Shown: positions 11,664 to 22,990 of the stretch, piece by piece | Layout of the letters: each line of letters begins with the position of its first letter | Numbering within the stretch: the stretch's first letter is position 1 | Origin: Grifola frondosa | Lineage: Eukaryota; Basidiomycota; Agaricomycetes; Polyporales; Grifolaceae | Direction: 5' to 3' | NCBI GenBank assembly: GCA_001683735.1 | Contig: LUGG01000003.1 | Location: forward strand, 1,798,001-1,862,000 | DNA length: 64,000 nt | The notes under the pieces: generated by a model | Seen by the model: the letters and a program-made list of their open reading frames with translations, nothing else | Database searches by the model: none | Told to the model about the DNA's origin: nothing | Program-made: the position numbers and the translations under genes

Positions 11664-12860
11664 ATGGCGTTCTCAACACAGGTCCTCCGATGCGATCCAT
11701 CCTCAATATCATTTGCACCCGACGGCACACCAATTGTAGCATGCTCACAGACACTGGATTCGCTAAAATGCGCCGCAAGATCTCTTCACAGTCTGGAGAC
11801 CGTAGCATTCCCTACAGAGACTGTTTACGGTCTAGGTGCTTTGGCTCTCAATCCATCGCCACATCACGCATATTCTCAACAAAAGGCAGACCGCCGGACA
11901 ATCCGCTGATCGTACACGTCTCTTCTTCGTCCATGCTTCGCAAAATCCTGCCGAAAGACTATGAAATCTCTCAAACGAACGAGATTCTTATGAAACACTT
12001 CTGGCCTGGACCGTTGACACTTCTATTCCCCACCGATCCATCCTTGGTTCCCCCGATAATCACTGCAAACCAGCGCACGGTAGCCGTCAGAATGCCGTCA
12101 CACCCTGTAGCTAGGGCACTCATCGCACTCACGGACGCACCTATAGCGGCCCCAGCGCGAATTCGTCAGGTAAACCAAGCCCAACCGCGCAGAACACGTC
12201 CTGAGAGATCTGAATGGCAAGGTCGGCCTGATATTGGATGGCGGACCATGCGATGTGGGACTAGAGAGCACCGTTGTGGACGCTCTGCATGAAGGCGGGG
12301 ATATACGTGTCTTGAGGCCTGGCGGAGTCACCGTAGAGGACCTTGAGCGCGCCATCCGCAGCGAGATGGGGTCTTTCAAAATGTCCCACAGGTTCTTGTT
12401 TACCGCCGCGACTACCGTGATGAGGCCATCGAGCAAGCACCAACTACTCCAGGGATGAAGTATCGACATTACTCTCCCGCTGTGCCAGTTATACTACTTC
12501 ACACATCTTCCCACCACCTCCAGGCACAGAGCGCATTTCTCTTCCTGTTTTATTGGACTCTATTAAACGTAGAATGGACGACAACGCTCAGCCTCCCAAG
12601 ATTGGACTTATGGCCCATCAGATTCTTTGCTGTTGAAGCAAATATCTGATATATCGGGATTCACATGGCAAATCTATCACCTCGGGCCCATTGCGGACCC
12701 TTCCGTCTCCGCTCACCGACTTTTCGATGGCCTGCTCACCTTAGATAATGCCAATGTGGACCTAATCCTCGTAGAAGAAGTCAAGGAGGAGAGAGAAGGG
12801 CTTGCAGTAATGAATCGTGTAAAGAAAGCGGCTGGAGAGTCTGTGTGGATAGATATGTAG
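11664..12860 (+). CDS. SUA5: Threonylcarbamoyl-AMP synthase (Sua5/YrdC), frame interrupted
   Basis: The enzyme makes threonylcarbamoyl-AMP from Thr, bicarbonate and ATP for t6A at position 37 of ANN-decoding tRNAs. The YrdC core is clear: AFPTETVYGLGALALNPS, then STKGRPPDNPLIVHV, HFWPGPLTLLFP, VAVRMPSHPVARALI and DGGPCDVGLESTVVDALHEG. The C-terminal Sua5 domain follows (YRRDYRDEAIEQAPTTPG, KYRHYSPAVPVILL, FTWQIYHLGPI). No introns are seen. The frame must be changed about six times (near 11857, 12151, 12189, 12386, 12511 and 12620), each time by one missing base, mostly next to a C or G run. The protein sequence between breaks is fully conserved in character, so an under-called assembly is more likely than a dead gene, but a recent pseudogene cannot be excluded. 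Confidence 0.88.
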
Positions 12861-13805
12861 TTCCAGGGATGTGATATACCGGTACGCCCTCCGGTCTGTC
12901 GACTGCATGCTCCGATATCTAACATTGTTCGCCAAGGTTGCTTTTCCGAATATGGTCGACAATGTATAGTTGGTAGAAACCTCGACCTAATCACATAGTG
13001 CCCCTGCCATATACGGTCGATACCTCATGGAAATATAGCCAAGAGTCACCATCATGATTCGGCTGTGCCATGCAATGCTTCCGTCACCCGGTGACCCTAG
13101 GAGGGGTCCTCATTCGTTGCCACTGAAATCCAAAAGAAACAGACAATACTTATCTTGGCGCTAATGACCTTCATGCGTGGACAACGAAAGGATTTGAGCT
13201 GACTGATCAAGTCCATCATTAAGGTTGTCAACTTCGGAGGTTAACACACGGATTTATTCCCCAGTTATAATTCCTACTAACAACTCAAGCTTTCCAGACA
13301 CTATTGACAGGCTGTTTGGTGCCGATAACGTATCAGGAGCATCTGTCTATAATCTGAAGGCAAAGAACTACTGTGTTCTGTACACTGTCGCCCTCTCTGA
13401 TGGCCAAGCCATAGTGAAGGAGTTGATGACAAGGTACGAGTTGAATATGTTATCATTTAGATCAACATTTTTCAGTTCTCGGGAACAAACTCTCCAGAAC
13501 GCGTGTTTTCCCGAGGAAGTGGTTAAAGTATCACGTGCAGTGGCGGGGACCATCTTCCTTTGTCTCCGACAATGGCCTGCCGCCGCATCGTGCAGGATGT
13601 TCCATCGATGAACGAAGTGATTATGGCGGGGGGCAGTATTCCATCGTCTTGTATGGCTCCCCGCTCGCTGCTTATGATGGGTATATAAAGGACGTCCTAA
13701 TTCTACCACCCCTTCCCCGACGCTCTTCTCTTTTATACCCTCCACTTCCTGTCACCTTCCCTCTCTTCAATAATTTACCTACACACCTCAGGACTCGCGC
13801 TCACA
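12861..13805. other. Intergenic, about 945 bp, upstream of HMG-box gene
   Basis: An open frame of 128 codons begins at 13225 but has no recognisable domain or splice partner, and I do not call it a gene. The 3' part is the promoter of the HMG-box gene. Confidence 0.5.
13682..13689 (+). promoter_or_regulatory. TATA box of the HMG-box gene
   Basis: A TATATAAA motif sits about 120 bp before the proposed ATG at 13806, followed by a pyrimidine-rich stretch (CCCTTCCC, CTCTTCTC), a usual fungal core-promoter arrangement. Confidence 0.55.
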
Positions 13806-14881
13806 ATGTCGAACACTGGTTCTCACCAATTCTCTCATTTTTCCATGATTGACACCATAGTATCACAGAGACCTTGACAGTCTTCACTTCGTCCGCATCC
13901 TCCAGTTCGAGCAACGCCTCATTCGACTTGGCGAACATTGATCTGGACCACTTTACCGATCCGGACAGTGTAGAGGCATTGCCGTCCATGGAGGATAACA
14001 CCTTCCGCCACTGTTCCCGCTGTGGAGGAGACTTCATCTCCCGACGACCTTCACATTGCGCGACCACCCAATTGCTTCATTTTATTTCGCCAATACTACA
14101 ACACTACGCGGAATGGCGAAAAGCACCAGACAAGTGTCAGCGTGGCAGCGGGCAATACCTGGAGAGGGATGACGGCTGAAGACAAACAGGTCTGGAGGGC
14201 CGAGAGCAGGAGACTCGCGCAAAGGCACAGGGAGATGTTTCCGCATTACAAGTATGCTCCCAGACGAAAGAACGGCAAGGGACGAATAAAGGCGCAAAAG
14301 TCCAAGTCGCAGAAGGGTGCGCCTGGTCCGCAATCGTTTTCGGACACCATCCCCCGTCTTCACAAATCCTACCCTTTGAAGATCCTCGAACCTTCACTTA
14401 TGGCCACTCTTTACCCGATTTTGGCCAATTTTCGGCCTTGCCTACTCCCTCGCCTTCCCCGAGAATAAGGTATGTTTACTTTGCAAATTACTTTGAGTGC
14501 ATCGCTGACGGTGATCTCAGACACACACTACACCGACAGACTTCGCATTGAATATGGCAAGCTTGCAGCCGCAACATTCAATTACAACGCGTTTGTCCGC
14601 ATGCTGCTTGGTCCTAATTCGGTTCAGAATCTACAGGAGGTCTCCGCGTGGTGCAATGAGGCATGGGCTGTTCTATCTGAGAACGCCTTTCTTACCAGCC
14701 GGAAGCTAGCGCGTTGTCCTTGCCTATGGCCTCGACGTCGGCGGGAGTTCTCCCGAGTAGCGCCGCATTCGCGGGCTCCATGGTACCTCCTCCAGAGTCA
14801 ACTTCGAATTATGGATCTATCTTCCCGCAGCCGATGCCCTACGAGCAGGGCGGGGTCTTCGATGACATTGATTTATGTTAA
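13806..14881 (+). CDS. HMG-box (MATA/SOX-type) transcription factor
   Basis: A sequence-specific HMG box is readable at about 14050-14260: IARPPNCFILFRQYYN, then GNTWRGMTAEDKQVWRAESR and MFPHYKYAPRRKNGKG. The start of the first helix, the conserved Trp residues and the basic tail of the SOX/MATA class are all present. The N-terminus (ATG 13806, MSNTGSHQFSHFSMIDTI) and an acidic, Ser-rich segment before the box lie in neighbouring frames. The probable C-terminus (PMPYEQGGVFDDIDLC, stop at 14879-14881) follows a likely GT-AG intron that starts at about 14471. Several one-base frame changes are needed, so exon limits are approximate. Members act in mating, fruiting and stress programmes of mushrooms; which of these applies here is unknown. 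No homeodomain or pheromone-receptor gene nearby suggests a MAT locus. Confidence 0.75.
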
Positions 14882-15245
14882 GTATCTCACGACTTTGACC
14901 GTACAATTTTTGAACGGACTCGTTTCGCTTGCCAAATCATTACTGTATCAGTACATACCCTACTCTAGTCTCATTTCAGCTCTTATGTTTCTCTTGTCTC
15001 GATGAATTCACTATTCTTGTCATCATCTGTCGGTGCATGTGCGCGAGATGGCCATCCCCCATCTCGCGCATCTGCGTCCGCGGTCTGAATGGACGGTGTG
15101 GCACTCGAGGAGTTGCTAAATCGGGAACTCCTTGCCACAGCGGTCGATCATCGGCAAGTGCCGAGTACTTTTAGCTGTCTTCCTCTTTCATCACCGTGAT
15201 GGTGGTGGTAAACGGCATGCGCTCACTACTGATGACCTCCTGCGG
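14882..15245. other. Intergenic, about 360 bp
   Basis: 5' flank of DBP8. The DBP8 frame stays open upstream to about 15132 without a better start. Nothing else recognised. Confidence 0.5.
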
Positions 15246-17351
15246 ATGCAAGAAGGGCCCATCCGAAAGCGACTCCGGACGGGCTACGACGACGGGGCTA
15301 GTGACGATGACTTTGCTGCAGCTGAGAGTGGGTCAGAGCAGGATCTGCCCCCGGTAATGGACGAAAGCGAGGACGGTACTGCACACTCGGACGAGGACTC
15401 AGAGGAGGGCGAGGATGATCATAGTGGCAATGACATTGGTTTGTCTAATAACGATGTTGAACCTGACGAGGACTTGGACAACAAAGGAGGGTTCTTCGCG
15501 TCATCTCGAATATCCATTGCTCCCAGGGCGGCCAACTCCATGCAACGGAGGGTACCTCATGACTCAAAACCGCTACCTGCCACCTTCGCTTCCATGGGCA
15601 TATCCTCCGCGCTGCTCAGCGCGCTGTCCAAGATGTCTATTCGAGCACCCACGGAGATCCAGGCCGCTTGTATTCCGCCGTTACTGGAAGGCGAGTCTGA
15701 GTGAGATTCCTGCATCGTACGATATGCTGACATGGCTCCCATGCAAGGCAGGGATTGCATAGGAAACGCCAAGACGGGTTCCGGAAAAACTATCGCCTTC
15801 GCGTTACCCATCCTGCAAAAGCTTTCAATGGACCCTTATGGAATCTATGCGCTGGTCCTGACCCCCACGCGGTACGCTCCCTCATCTCCCCATGCTGCTG
15901 TCCTCCTCATCTCTTTCACAGCGAGCTGGCTTTCCAGATCTCCGATCAGTTTGCTGTGCTTGGCGCGTCGCTGAACCTGCGCACGGCAGTCGTCGTCGGG
16001 GGAATGGACATGATGGCGCAAGCTATCGAGCTCGGGAACCGACCCCATGTCGTAGTCGCGACTCCGGGGCGCATGGTCGATCATTTGAAGAGTAGTGCAG
16101 GGGAGTGGGATCTTTCTAGGGTCAAGTTTTTGGTGCGAGACGGTCTTCTTCTCTATGCAAGCTTTCACTGACTTCGTCGATGCCTTGGCTCAGGTACTGG
16201 ACGAAGCTGATCGCATGCTCACGCCAACTTTCGCGCCGGAGCTGTCGTATCTGTTCAACGTTCTTCCGAAAGAGCGACAGACATGTCTATTCACTGCGAC
16301 GCTCACGCCCGCCGTGGAGACCCTCGCAGAAGCGCCGCCCAGACCAGGCAAGCAGAAGCCGTTCATACACCGGATGACACAGAGGTGCGCATACGCATAC
16401 GCGTCCCCGTGCAGACTCTACGTTGCTAACTGCACTCTTCGCAGCATCGAGACGGTCGAGACGCTCAAGCAGCACTACATCCTGGTACCCTCGCACGTAC
16501 GCGAGTCGTACCTATACTACCTCCTGCGCAACCCGCCCGAGTCCACCCTCCATCTCCGGCGGGCGCCGCCCGAACCCACCAAAAAGGGCAACCGCCCCGC
16601 CAAATCCAAACCGAAGTCCAAGTCCAAAAAGGCACAGAAGAAGCCCTCCGCGGACGGCGAGGAAGATGAGGTCGAGCAGCCCCCGCCGACGATCATCTTC
16701 TGCGCGCGCGCACGCACCGTGGCGTACCTCGTCGCGCTGCTGCAGACGCTGCATATCCGGAGCGCGGCGCTGCACTCACGACTGACGCAGCGCGAGCGGC
16801 TCGCAGCGCTCGGGCTGTTCCGCGCTGCGGTCGTGCCGGTGCTCGTATCAACGGACGTCGGCGCACGCGGGCTGGACGTCGCGGACGTTGCGCTCGTCGT
16901 GAACTGGGACGTGCCCGCCGGGCCCGAGGAATACACGCACCGCGTCGGGCGCACAGCGCGCGCAGGCCGCGCAGGTGTCGCGGTGAGCTTCGTCACGGAG
17001 CGCGACGAGGAGCGTGTGCTGCGTGTGGAGGAGCGGATCGGTGAGTGCGCCATGTGTGGCGAGGTGATGCGGGCGCGTGCTGATGCTCTGATTGCGCACA
17101 GGGACGAAGCTCACGGAGATGGTGCTCCCAGAGGCGAAGGTGCTCGAGAAGCTCAACGCGGTGTCGACTGCGAAGCGGCTCGCGAATATGGTGCGTGGGC
17201 TGTGCCGCTGAGCGTACATGTGTATGCTGACGAACTGCGACTATACTATCAGGAGCTGCACGACTCGAACTTTGGGAAGCGCGAGGAGGTACACAAGATC
17301 AAGCGCGCGAAGCGGGCGGCAGACGTCGCAGCAGCGTCGTCCGCGGGATAA
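15246..17351 (+). CDS. DBP8: ATP-dependent DEAD-box RNA helicase Dbp8/DDX49
   Basis: A nucleolar helicase needed for 40S ribosome maturation. Seven exons: 15246-15690, 15748-15871, 15922-16132, 16194-16384, 16445-17040, 17102-17190 and 17253-17351. They total 1755 nt (584 aa) without a frame break. Motifs in order: Q-motif region ([13 protein letters not shown]), motif [24 protein letters not shown], motif [10 protein letters not shown], motif III variant [17 protein letters not shown], and motif [13 protein letters not shown]. The N-terminus is acidic and a Lys/Pro-rich linker splits the second RecA domain. The first intron has a GC donor (GCGAGT at 15691) with AG at 15746-15747; no GT donor nearby gives the right frame. 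The start was chosen at [11 protein letters not shown] because an upstream extension lacks family character. Confidence 0.94.
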
Positions 17352-17885
17352 GTGCATGGGCAGGATCAATTTATCTTCTGTATGTGTATGTTTGTGTATA
17401 TGCAGGTGCGGGTGCGGTGCTGCTACTTTAAATGCGTGCGGGTAGCGAGGTAAACTATGCGTGCGTATGCTATGTATACCCGATAATGAAGGTCCAGATC
17501 AAGAACGGGTATGCTACAGGGACTAAGGGCAAGTCGATATCATAGGCGGTGAGCGACTGGGGAGCAGAGCGATATGAACAGCGCGTGATGCAAACATGGG
17601 TGCTACAATGCGTATAGAGAGGCGGTATCGTGCGTATATGGGGGTGGTGGTACAAGATGCGAGAGGATAAAAATAACAAAGTCTATGCGATTCCGGAGAG
17701 CGGCATGGGTATGTATCGTGTATTCGGTGCCAGCGTGCGTGCAGAGAAACGATTATTGATAAGTTAGCGAAGACAGGGCCCGCAAAAGCGATAAGACCGG
17801 GACGTTATTTTGTGTGTGCGTGTGTTTTCGTGCGTGTGTTTTGGTGGGCTATATCGTCCTCTTGGTGGCCGTGGGCGCAGAAGTG
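17352..17885. other. Intergenic between convergent DBP8 and BTB genes
   Basis: 3' UTR sequence for both genes, with TG-rich stretches (TGTGTATGTTTGTGTATATG near 17381). No gene was recognised. Confidence 0.55.
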
Positions 17886-19068
17886 TCAGCAGCTCTGCGG
17901 CGCGGGAAAGTAGACTGCACGCACCCTCACGACGGACCACTGGACAATGAGCTGCTTGATGCGCTCGCCGAGCGCCTTCTGACAGACATCGCATGAGAGG
18001 TGGTTGCCTAACGGGCACAGCGCGGCTTCCATTGAGCTCGTCGACAGATCTACGCGCGCACAGAATGTCAGTCAGCACACGTGTGCTTCACGGGGAGCGG
18101 GAGGGAACGTACCTGGACGCGCATCCCACGCGAGGTACGCGGACGCGAGGGCCCACGCTCGCGTGAGCTTCTTCTGCTCGGTGAAGTCACATGTGGAGGT
18201 GGGCGCGTGCGGGGGCGGGGGCGGGAGGAGGATACGTTTGAGCGCGTCGGTTCGTCCGAGGTGGAGGAAGAAGAGGCGGCGTAGGTAGAGTGGACCCATG
18301 CGCGCGGCGTGCTCGTCGGTGAGGCTGGGCAGCGCGAAGGCGAGGAGGTGGCTGGAGACGGGAACGGCGAGGTCGTAGAGATCGTGTGCAGCGGCAAGCG
18401 CGTAGACGTCGATTGGGGCCATGGGGGCCTGCGCGAGGAGGAGGGTGTAGAGCGTGGTGGAGGGCGCGACATGGGTCTTGGGGGGGAGGCCGTAGCGCGG
18501 GAGAGCGTCGACGGCAGCGATTAGGGTGTCGAGGGTGGGAGAGTAGTGGGCCAGGAGATGTCGTAGGCGGTATGGAGGACGATGTTGAGGATCTGGGCAG
18601 AGTCGGAGAGGGAGATGATGGGGGGCATGTCTTGGACGGGGGAGGGCTTGCCCTTGAGGGGATTCGGGGGGAGGAGGGAGCTGAAGCTGTTGTCGGAAAC
18701 GGAGAGGAGGCGGTTGGAGTGGACGTAGAAGAAGACGGCGTCGGAGGAGAGGAAGATGAGGTCTGGTGGGAGGTGGCTGAGACTGGCACCGGGGAAGAAA
18801 GTGGTGGAGACGGAGACGACAGTGTTGCCGTCGCGTTCCTCGCCGGGGGAACCCTGGTCCGAGTCCTAGAAAAGGGAGAAGGGAAGGGTAAGTCGGGCAC
18901 ATCCAAGCGTGAAGAGACGCGAAAACTTGCAGGTGGGGTGGGGATTTGGGAGTCGAGGAGGGACAAGACGGTCGTTTCCGCGACTGGGAGCGGGGAACTG
19001 AATTCGAGGGGCTCGGAGACGTACTGGAGAACTGATTCCCATTCGGCGGATTCCATGGTGGTAAGCAT
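17886..19068 (-). CDS. BTB/POZ-domain protein of basidiomycete type
   Basis: Exon 1 starts at ATG 19068 (MLTTMESAEWESVLQYVSEP; an in-frame ATG at 19056 is the alternative). The BTB/POZ part is clear in exon 2: LPPDLIFLSSDAVFFYVHSN, RLLSVSDNSFSSLLPPNP and LSDSAQILNIVLHTAYDI. It is followed by a helical region (YTLLLAQAPMAPIDVYALAA, HLGRTDALKRILLPPP) and a Cys-containing end (LSCDVCQKALGERIKQLI). Intron 1 uses a GC donor (GCAAGT) with a normal TTTCTAG acceptor. A GT-AG intron near 18050-18110 links to the last part. The frame shifts once near 18548-18552, in a G/C run. BTB proteins mediate dimerisation or cullin-3 binding; the specific role is unknown. The reverse-strand frame here is a shadow. 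Confidence 0.8.
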
Positions 19069-20010
19069 GAAGGAGAGTGAAAAGAGGGGAGAGGACGGAG
19101 ACAGAAGCGCAAGATTCTTATAGCAAGAATGTGGAAGAGGAATTTGGGAGAAATGGACGATGGCTGGTATGAGCAAGTACTATACCAGGCAACAAAGTCG
19201 CCACAGTCCCGGGCCACGGCGACAACAGACTGTGTCACGGACTGTAACAACAGTGTCACAGAGCGTAACAACTTAGTGTAAAATGTGGCGCTGACCTAGG
19301 CTGGCCTTCGACTCGTACTATCTCGCCGTCACCGTTCGGTCGAATTTGTGTCGACGGTTCAATGTTATAGGCTGTCGCTGCATCGCAGGTGCGCGGTGCG
19401 GCAGCGACGATATTGAATATATTGAGCGGTGACGCGTTCGCGGGGTAGTAGAGCGCTGGTCACGGCGCTAGTCACGCGCTGGTTAATAGACACCTGCGCG
19501 CAGAACTCCAACGATGGCGGTCGTCTTCTGTCAGAGACCTAATCTCCCGCCTCGACGTCATGGACCACACACACACGGCTGTGTTTTGCCCATCGCGTCA
19601 TTTAAGCACTCTCCTCGTCGCGCCGGCTTCCAGGCTCGCTGTCCGCCTCATAGCGCCCGTGTATGTCGCATCACCCATTCGCCATCGCGGCCTCACGAGA
19701 AGCCTGGCTCTTCCTGGCTCTTCCACGAATTAACTCCCGGTGGTAGGCCAGATTTCCGGCCAGACTCCTGGCCAAGGGTAACCGCAACGGGAGCAGTGGT
19801 CATCGCACTAGCTGCTACTAGGTCATAGACTCGCGCCATATCAGGAACGAAGCTCACGGTGCCGCACCCATTTTCGCGGAGGTATTACATCTCGCAAACT
19901 CTCTTCCAGTCTCGCCCGCTCCAGTATACCGGTACACTTTCACCTGCGCCCTTCCGGGTATCTCGACACCCCACTCTCCCAGCCTCACCGTCAATCTCGA
20001 CGCCGCCACC
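19069..20010. other. Intergenic, about 940 bp, with one doubtful ORF
   Basis: Holds the BTB promoter and the MOB1 3' flank. A CpG-rich plus-strand frame of 104 codons (19514-19828, ATG in context CCAACGATGG, C-terminus TATGAVVIALAATRS) could be a small gene, perhaps an organelle-targeted protein, because it is rich in Arg, Ser and Ala. It matches no family I know and has no splice support. Confidence 0.3.
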
Positions 20011-21145
20011 CTATCGCCCCTTATCTTCTGCGAGTATCGCGTCGTTCAGCTCATCCAGGGGCGCCAGCTCCTTCTTGTCCACAAGATCAAACTGTGTAGT
20101 CACCGTCAGCCTGTCACGACCAGACCGCTGCCCCGACCAATGACCGCTCACCTCGTGCACAAACAAGAAGAAGTGGCGGTAGCTCGTGTTCAGATGCGCT
20201 ATTACTCCACATCAGCGCAGCAAACGTAAATTGCCCGGCGGACGCACCTTCGATCCCGAGCGCGCAGATGTGGTCGAAATGATTGCTGTACAGGTGCGCA
20301 TACACCCGGAATAGCCGCCGGAAGATCGTGCGCACCGTGTCGCGGAAATTCTTCGGGAATGGCACTCCTGCCACATATGCCACACCGTGAGCGCACTGCC
20401 GCACAAGCCGCGCAAGACGCACCGATCTTGTTCGGGAACACTTCCTCGTTGTCGAGGAGCCCTTGCGCCCAGTTCATGAGCGCGTCGACGTAATCGGGCG
20501 CGGGAAGCTTCGTCGGCCGTTTGTACCGCACGCCGTCTTCCCATAGATACTCGTAGCTAGTAAACGCGCTCATCAGACCCGCGTCCGCTATCGTGTATGC
20601 GCGCCAGGTGCGGCAACACTGACCGTGGGCCCGCAGACATGATCGGGCACTATGCATCAAACAAAGAAAAGTGTCAGGAGGTGGGACGAGAAGGAAGGAG
20701 GACACTTGCTTCTTGGGGCGTGCAGAATTCGGTGACGGTCCCGTACAGCATGTTCAGGTGGTTAAAGAAGTCGACCGCTGAACCGCAGGTCAGACGCCCC
20801 ATCCATAAATACCCCATCTCTATGCTACGCACCATGTACCGCGAGCCACTCGTTCAGATCCTCGCCCTCGGGGAGCTGCACCGCCAGGCGCAGATTCCCC
20901 GATCCCTGCGCCCGAATGCCTGATCAACCTCGGTGCACCACGCGGTGAACGAAAGACAAAGGAGCGTGTGTGCGCACCAGCGTCGCCTCGGCGTACTTGC
21001 GTAGCTGGTACTGCTTCGTGCCCTCCGGGACGTCCTTGCGCGGCTTGAACGTGCGCGTCTTGCCGCTGCGGCGCGCATCAGTGAACATCAGCGTGCATGC
21101 CGGAAGGCGTCGAGGAGAATCTCACAGGCCGAAGAATGCAGACAT
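20011..21145 (-). CDS. MOB1: MOB kinase activator Mob1
   Basis: Mob1 binds and activates NDR/LATS kinases (Dbf2 class) in the mitotic-exit, septation and Hippo pathways. Nine exons, minus strand: 21145-21126, 21065-20978, 20905-20833, 20777-20710, 20649-20624, 20556-20423, 20367-20248, 20198-20152 and 20091-20011. They total 657 nt (218 aa) with no frame break. Family hallmarks: TRTFKPRKDVPEGTKQYQL, the zinc-site cysteines in FCTPQECPIM, YEYLWEDGVRYKRPTKLPAP, and the His pair in AHLYSNHFDHICALGIE. Intron 4 has a GC donor (GCAAGT at 20709-20704); the other introns are GT-AG. The gene's 5' side abuts the CpG-poor block. Confidence 0.96.
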
Positions 21146-21420
21146 GGTATCTGTAGTCAGTGCAAGCAGGGGTAGGTATGTCAAGCTGGAGCAGGAGGAC
21201 GTCGATGGTTAAGTTAGGGCGCTAATTTTGCTGCAGTAGGGTCCGATCGATCTAATTGGTGCATCTAATCAAGTTCGGTTAATATATGTCCTTTAAGGGT
21301 AAATTAGTCATTCCAAGAGTTTCACTGCCGCAGGCGGGCCGGTGGCCCAGGGTGCCCCGACGACTGCCCAAATAGGCACCCAGGGTTCCTTTCCTGGGAA
21401 GGTAAGCACACTCACCACAA
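21146..21420. promoter_or_regulatory. MOB1 promoter and left edge of the AT-rich block
   Basis: The MOB1 5' flank. A GC-rich patch (about 21325-21405) with CpGs is the last ordinary sequence before composition changes abruptly near 21.42 kb. No TATA box was assigned. Confidence 0.45.
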
Positions 21421-22630
21421 CTCATTATTCCCTTCTTTGTGGTCTCTGATCTTTGGCTCTCAAATGTTTGATGCAGTGTGTCTTGAGATAGATATTTTAT
21501 GATAATTTTGAAGTGGTTACATTTGAACATAGTTATCCTTCATGTCTCAGGGGCATGATGTTTCTTACTCTTGCTTACTACAGTACTTAGTTTACATCAA
21601 GATCAGATTTGAATAAATAACATCTAGTCTATGTAGTACATACAGCATTGCTGCAGGCTGTACAGAAGTGTCTGTAAGTAAATATATTACATGACATGCA
21701 GGTCCGTAACAATCTATCCTAGCTCCAGAGTCCAATACAGTCACCCTTTCACCATCATTGTGTACCAAACATGTTTGCACTAAAAATGTTCATTCATAAA
21801 TCATGTGGCCTCTGGAATCTCTCTCCACTGGCAGAAGGTGAATGCTTAATTTACAGTTCAAATCATTCTCCAGCATGTCTGACAATATGTGGTTTTGTGC
21901 AACTAATGTTAAGCTACTTGAAAATATTCTCAACAAGTGTAGCATTGAGGTTGCCTCAGTTTTCTTTAAGATGGTTGGGCAACTTTGCACAGAGAAGCAT
22001 GCTATCTCACAGCAGGGGTAGAGGATTGAAAAACCACCTTCTATGATGAAGAACAATACTTTGAAGTGGTCCTTAAAATTAGCTTATAAAATGTAATCCA
22101 ATGTATGCTTCAATTATAATATAAATTATTTGCTTCTTGCTATATCAAACCTTGCTAGAAACATTTTTAACCATGCTTTATTATATTTATATCATAAGCA
22201 TTATGAGTTCTACACTCCTTAAAGACATTCTTTCTAAACATCATAGACATTATTATTAAATTTTCATGCAAAGTTCACAACTTTCTTAACTCTCTTATAT
22301 TTACAAACTTGATGGCTCCATGATAGGCAGATCAAATGATACATTACATTTTTTTTCATGAACCAATGATTTGTCTTTTATTTAGACATAAAATACAAAG
22401 CTGTAATGATAGTGATCCAGAAGCTGGAAAAAAGATTAGAAAAAACATTTAAAAAATTATAAACTAGATGCAGCACACCCACACTGGCTTTACCTTAATG
22501 CTACACTTTGCTTCAGATCAGATATTTTATCTTACTGGTGTTTTAACCAAGCCTAAGCTCTCCAATCAAACATTGCTTAAATCTGGATACTAAACACTGA
22601 TGAGTAATTCTTAGTGCATTTCTTCACCTT

Positions 22631-22990
22631 TAGTGTTACCATGACTTAGTCACACCTGTTTCAGCTTTTTAGGTATTCTGATATGAGTTTTGCAGATAAT
22701 TACATGATCTTAATTGAAATCCATAGCTAAGATGTATATGTATTTGAATATCACACACACATTTGCATAATTATTTTTAATATGTTTCAATTTCAGTTAC
22801 ATTGGTAAAAAAGCTGACTAAAAAGTTGAACTTTACAATTGGCTTTTTGGCCATATTTCAATCAATACAAGACATAACATATTGACCTTTGGCATGCTTA
22901 TGCTGCTGTATCTAGGCTATAAAATGAAGAAAAATTGCACAAGTTATGAGTTATATATTATTTAGGCCTGACTTAGCTGCAGCAACACTA
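22631..22990 (+). mobile_element. hAT-like MITE, family A copy 1, perfect 8-bp TSD
   Basis: A 360-bp element begins TAGTGTTACCATG and ends GCAGCAACACTA, so its inverted ends share the TAGTGTTGC core and an imperfect CTTAGTCA / CTAAGTCA match further in. It is flanked by a perfect 8-bp direct repeat TTCACCTT (22623-22630 and 22991-22998). No coding capacity. An 8-bp duplication and short TIRs are hallmarks of hAT transposition. Its sequence recurs at 23766-24148 (inverted) and 32047-32424. Confidence 0.9.

Noticed and set aside
13225..13611. 128-codon plus-strand ORF upstream of the HMG-box gene
   Set aside because: No domain character or splice context, and it overlaps the presumed promoter region.
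18386..19123. 245-codon Gly/Glu-rich plus-strand ORF
   Set aside because: It is the antisense shadow of the Ser/Pro-rich BTB gene.
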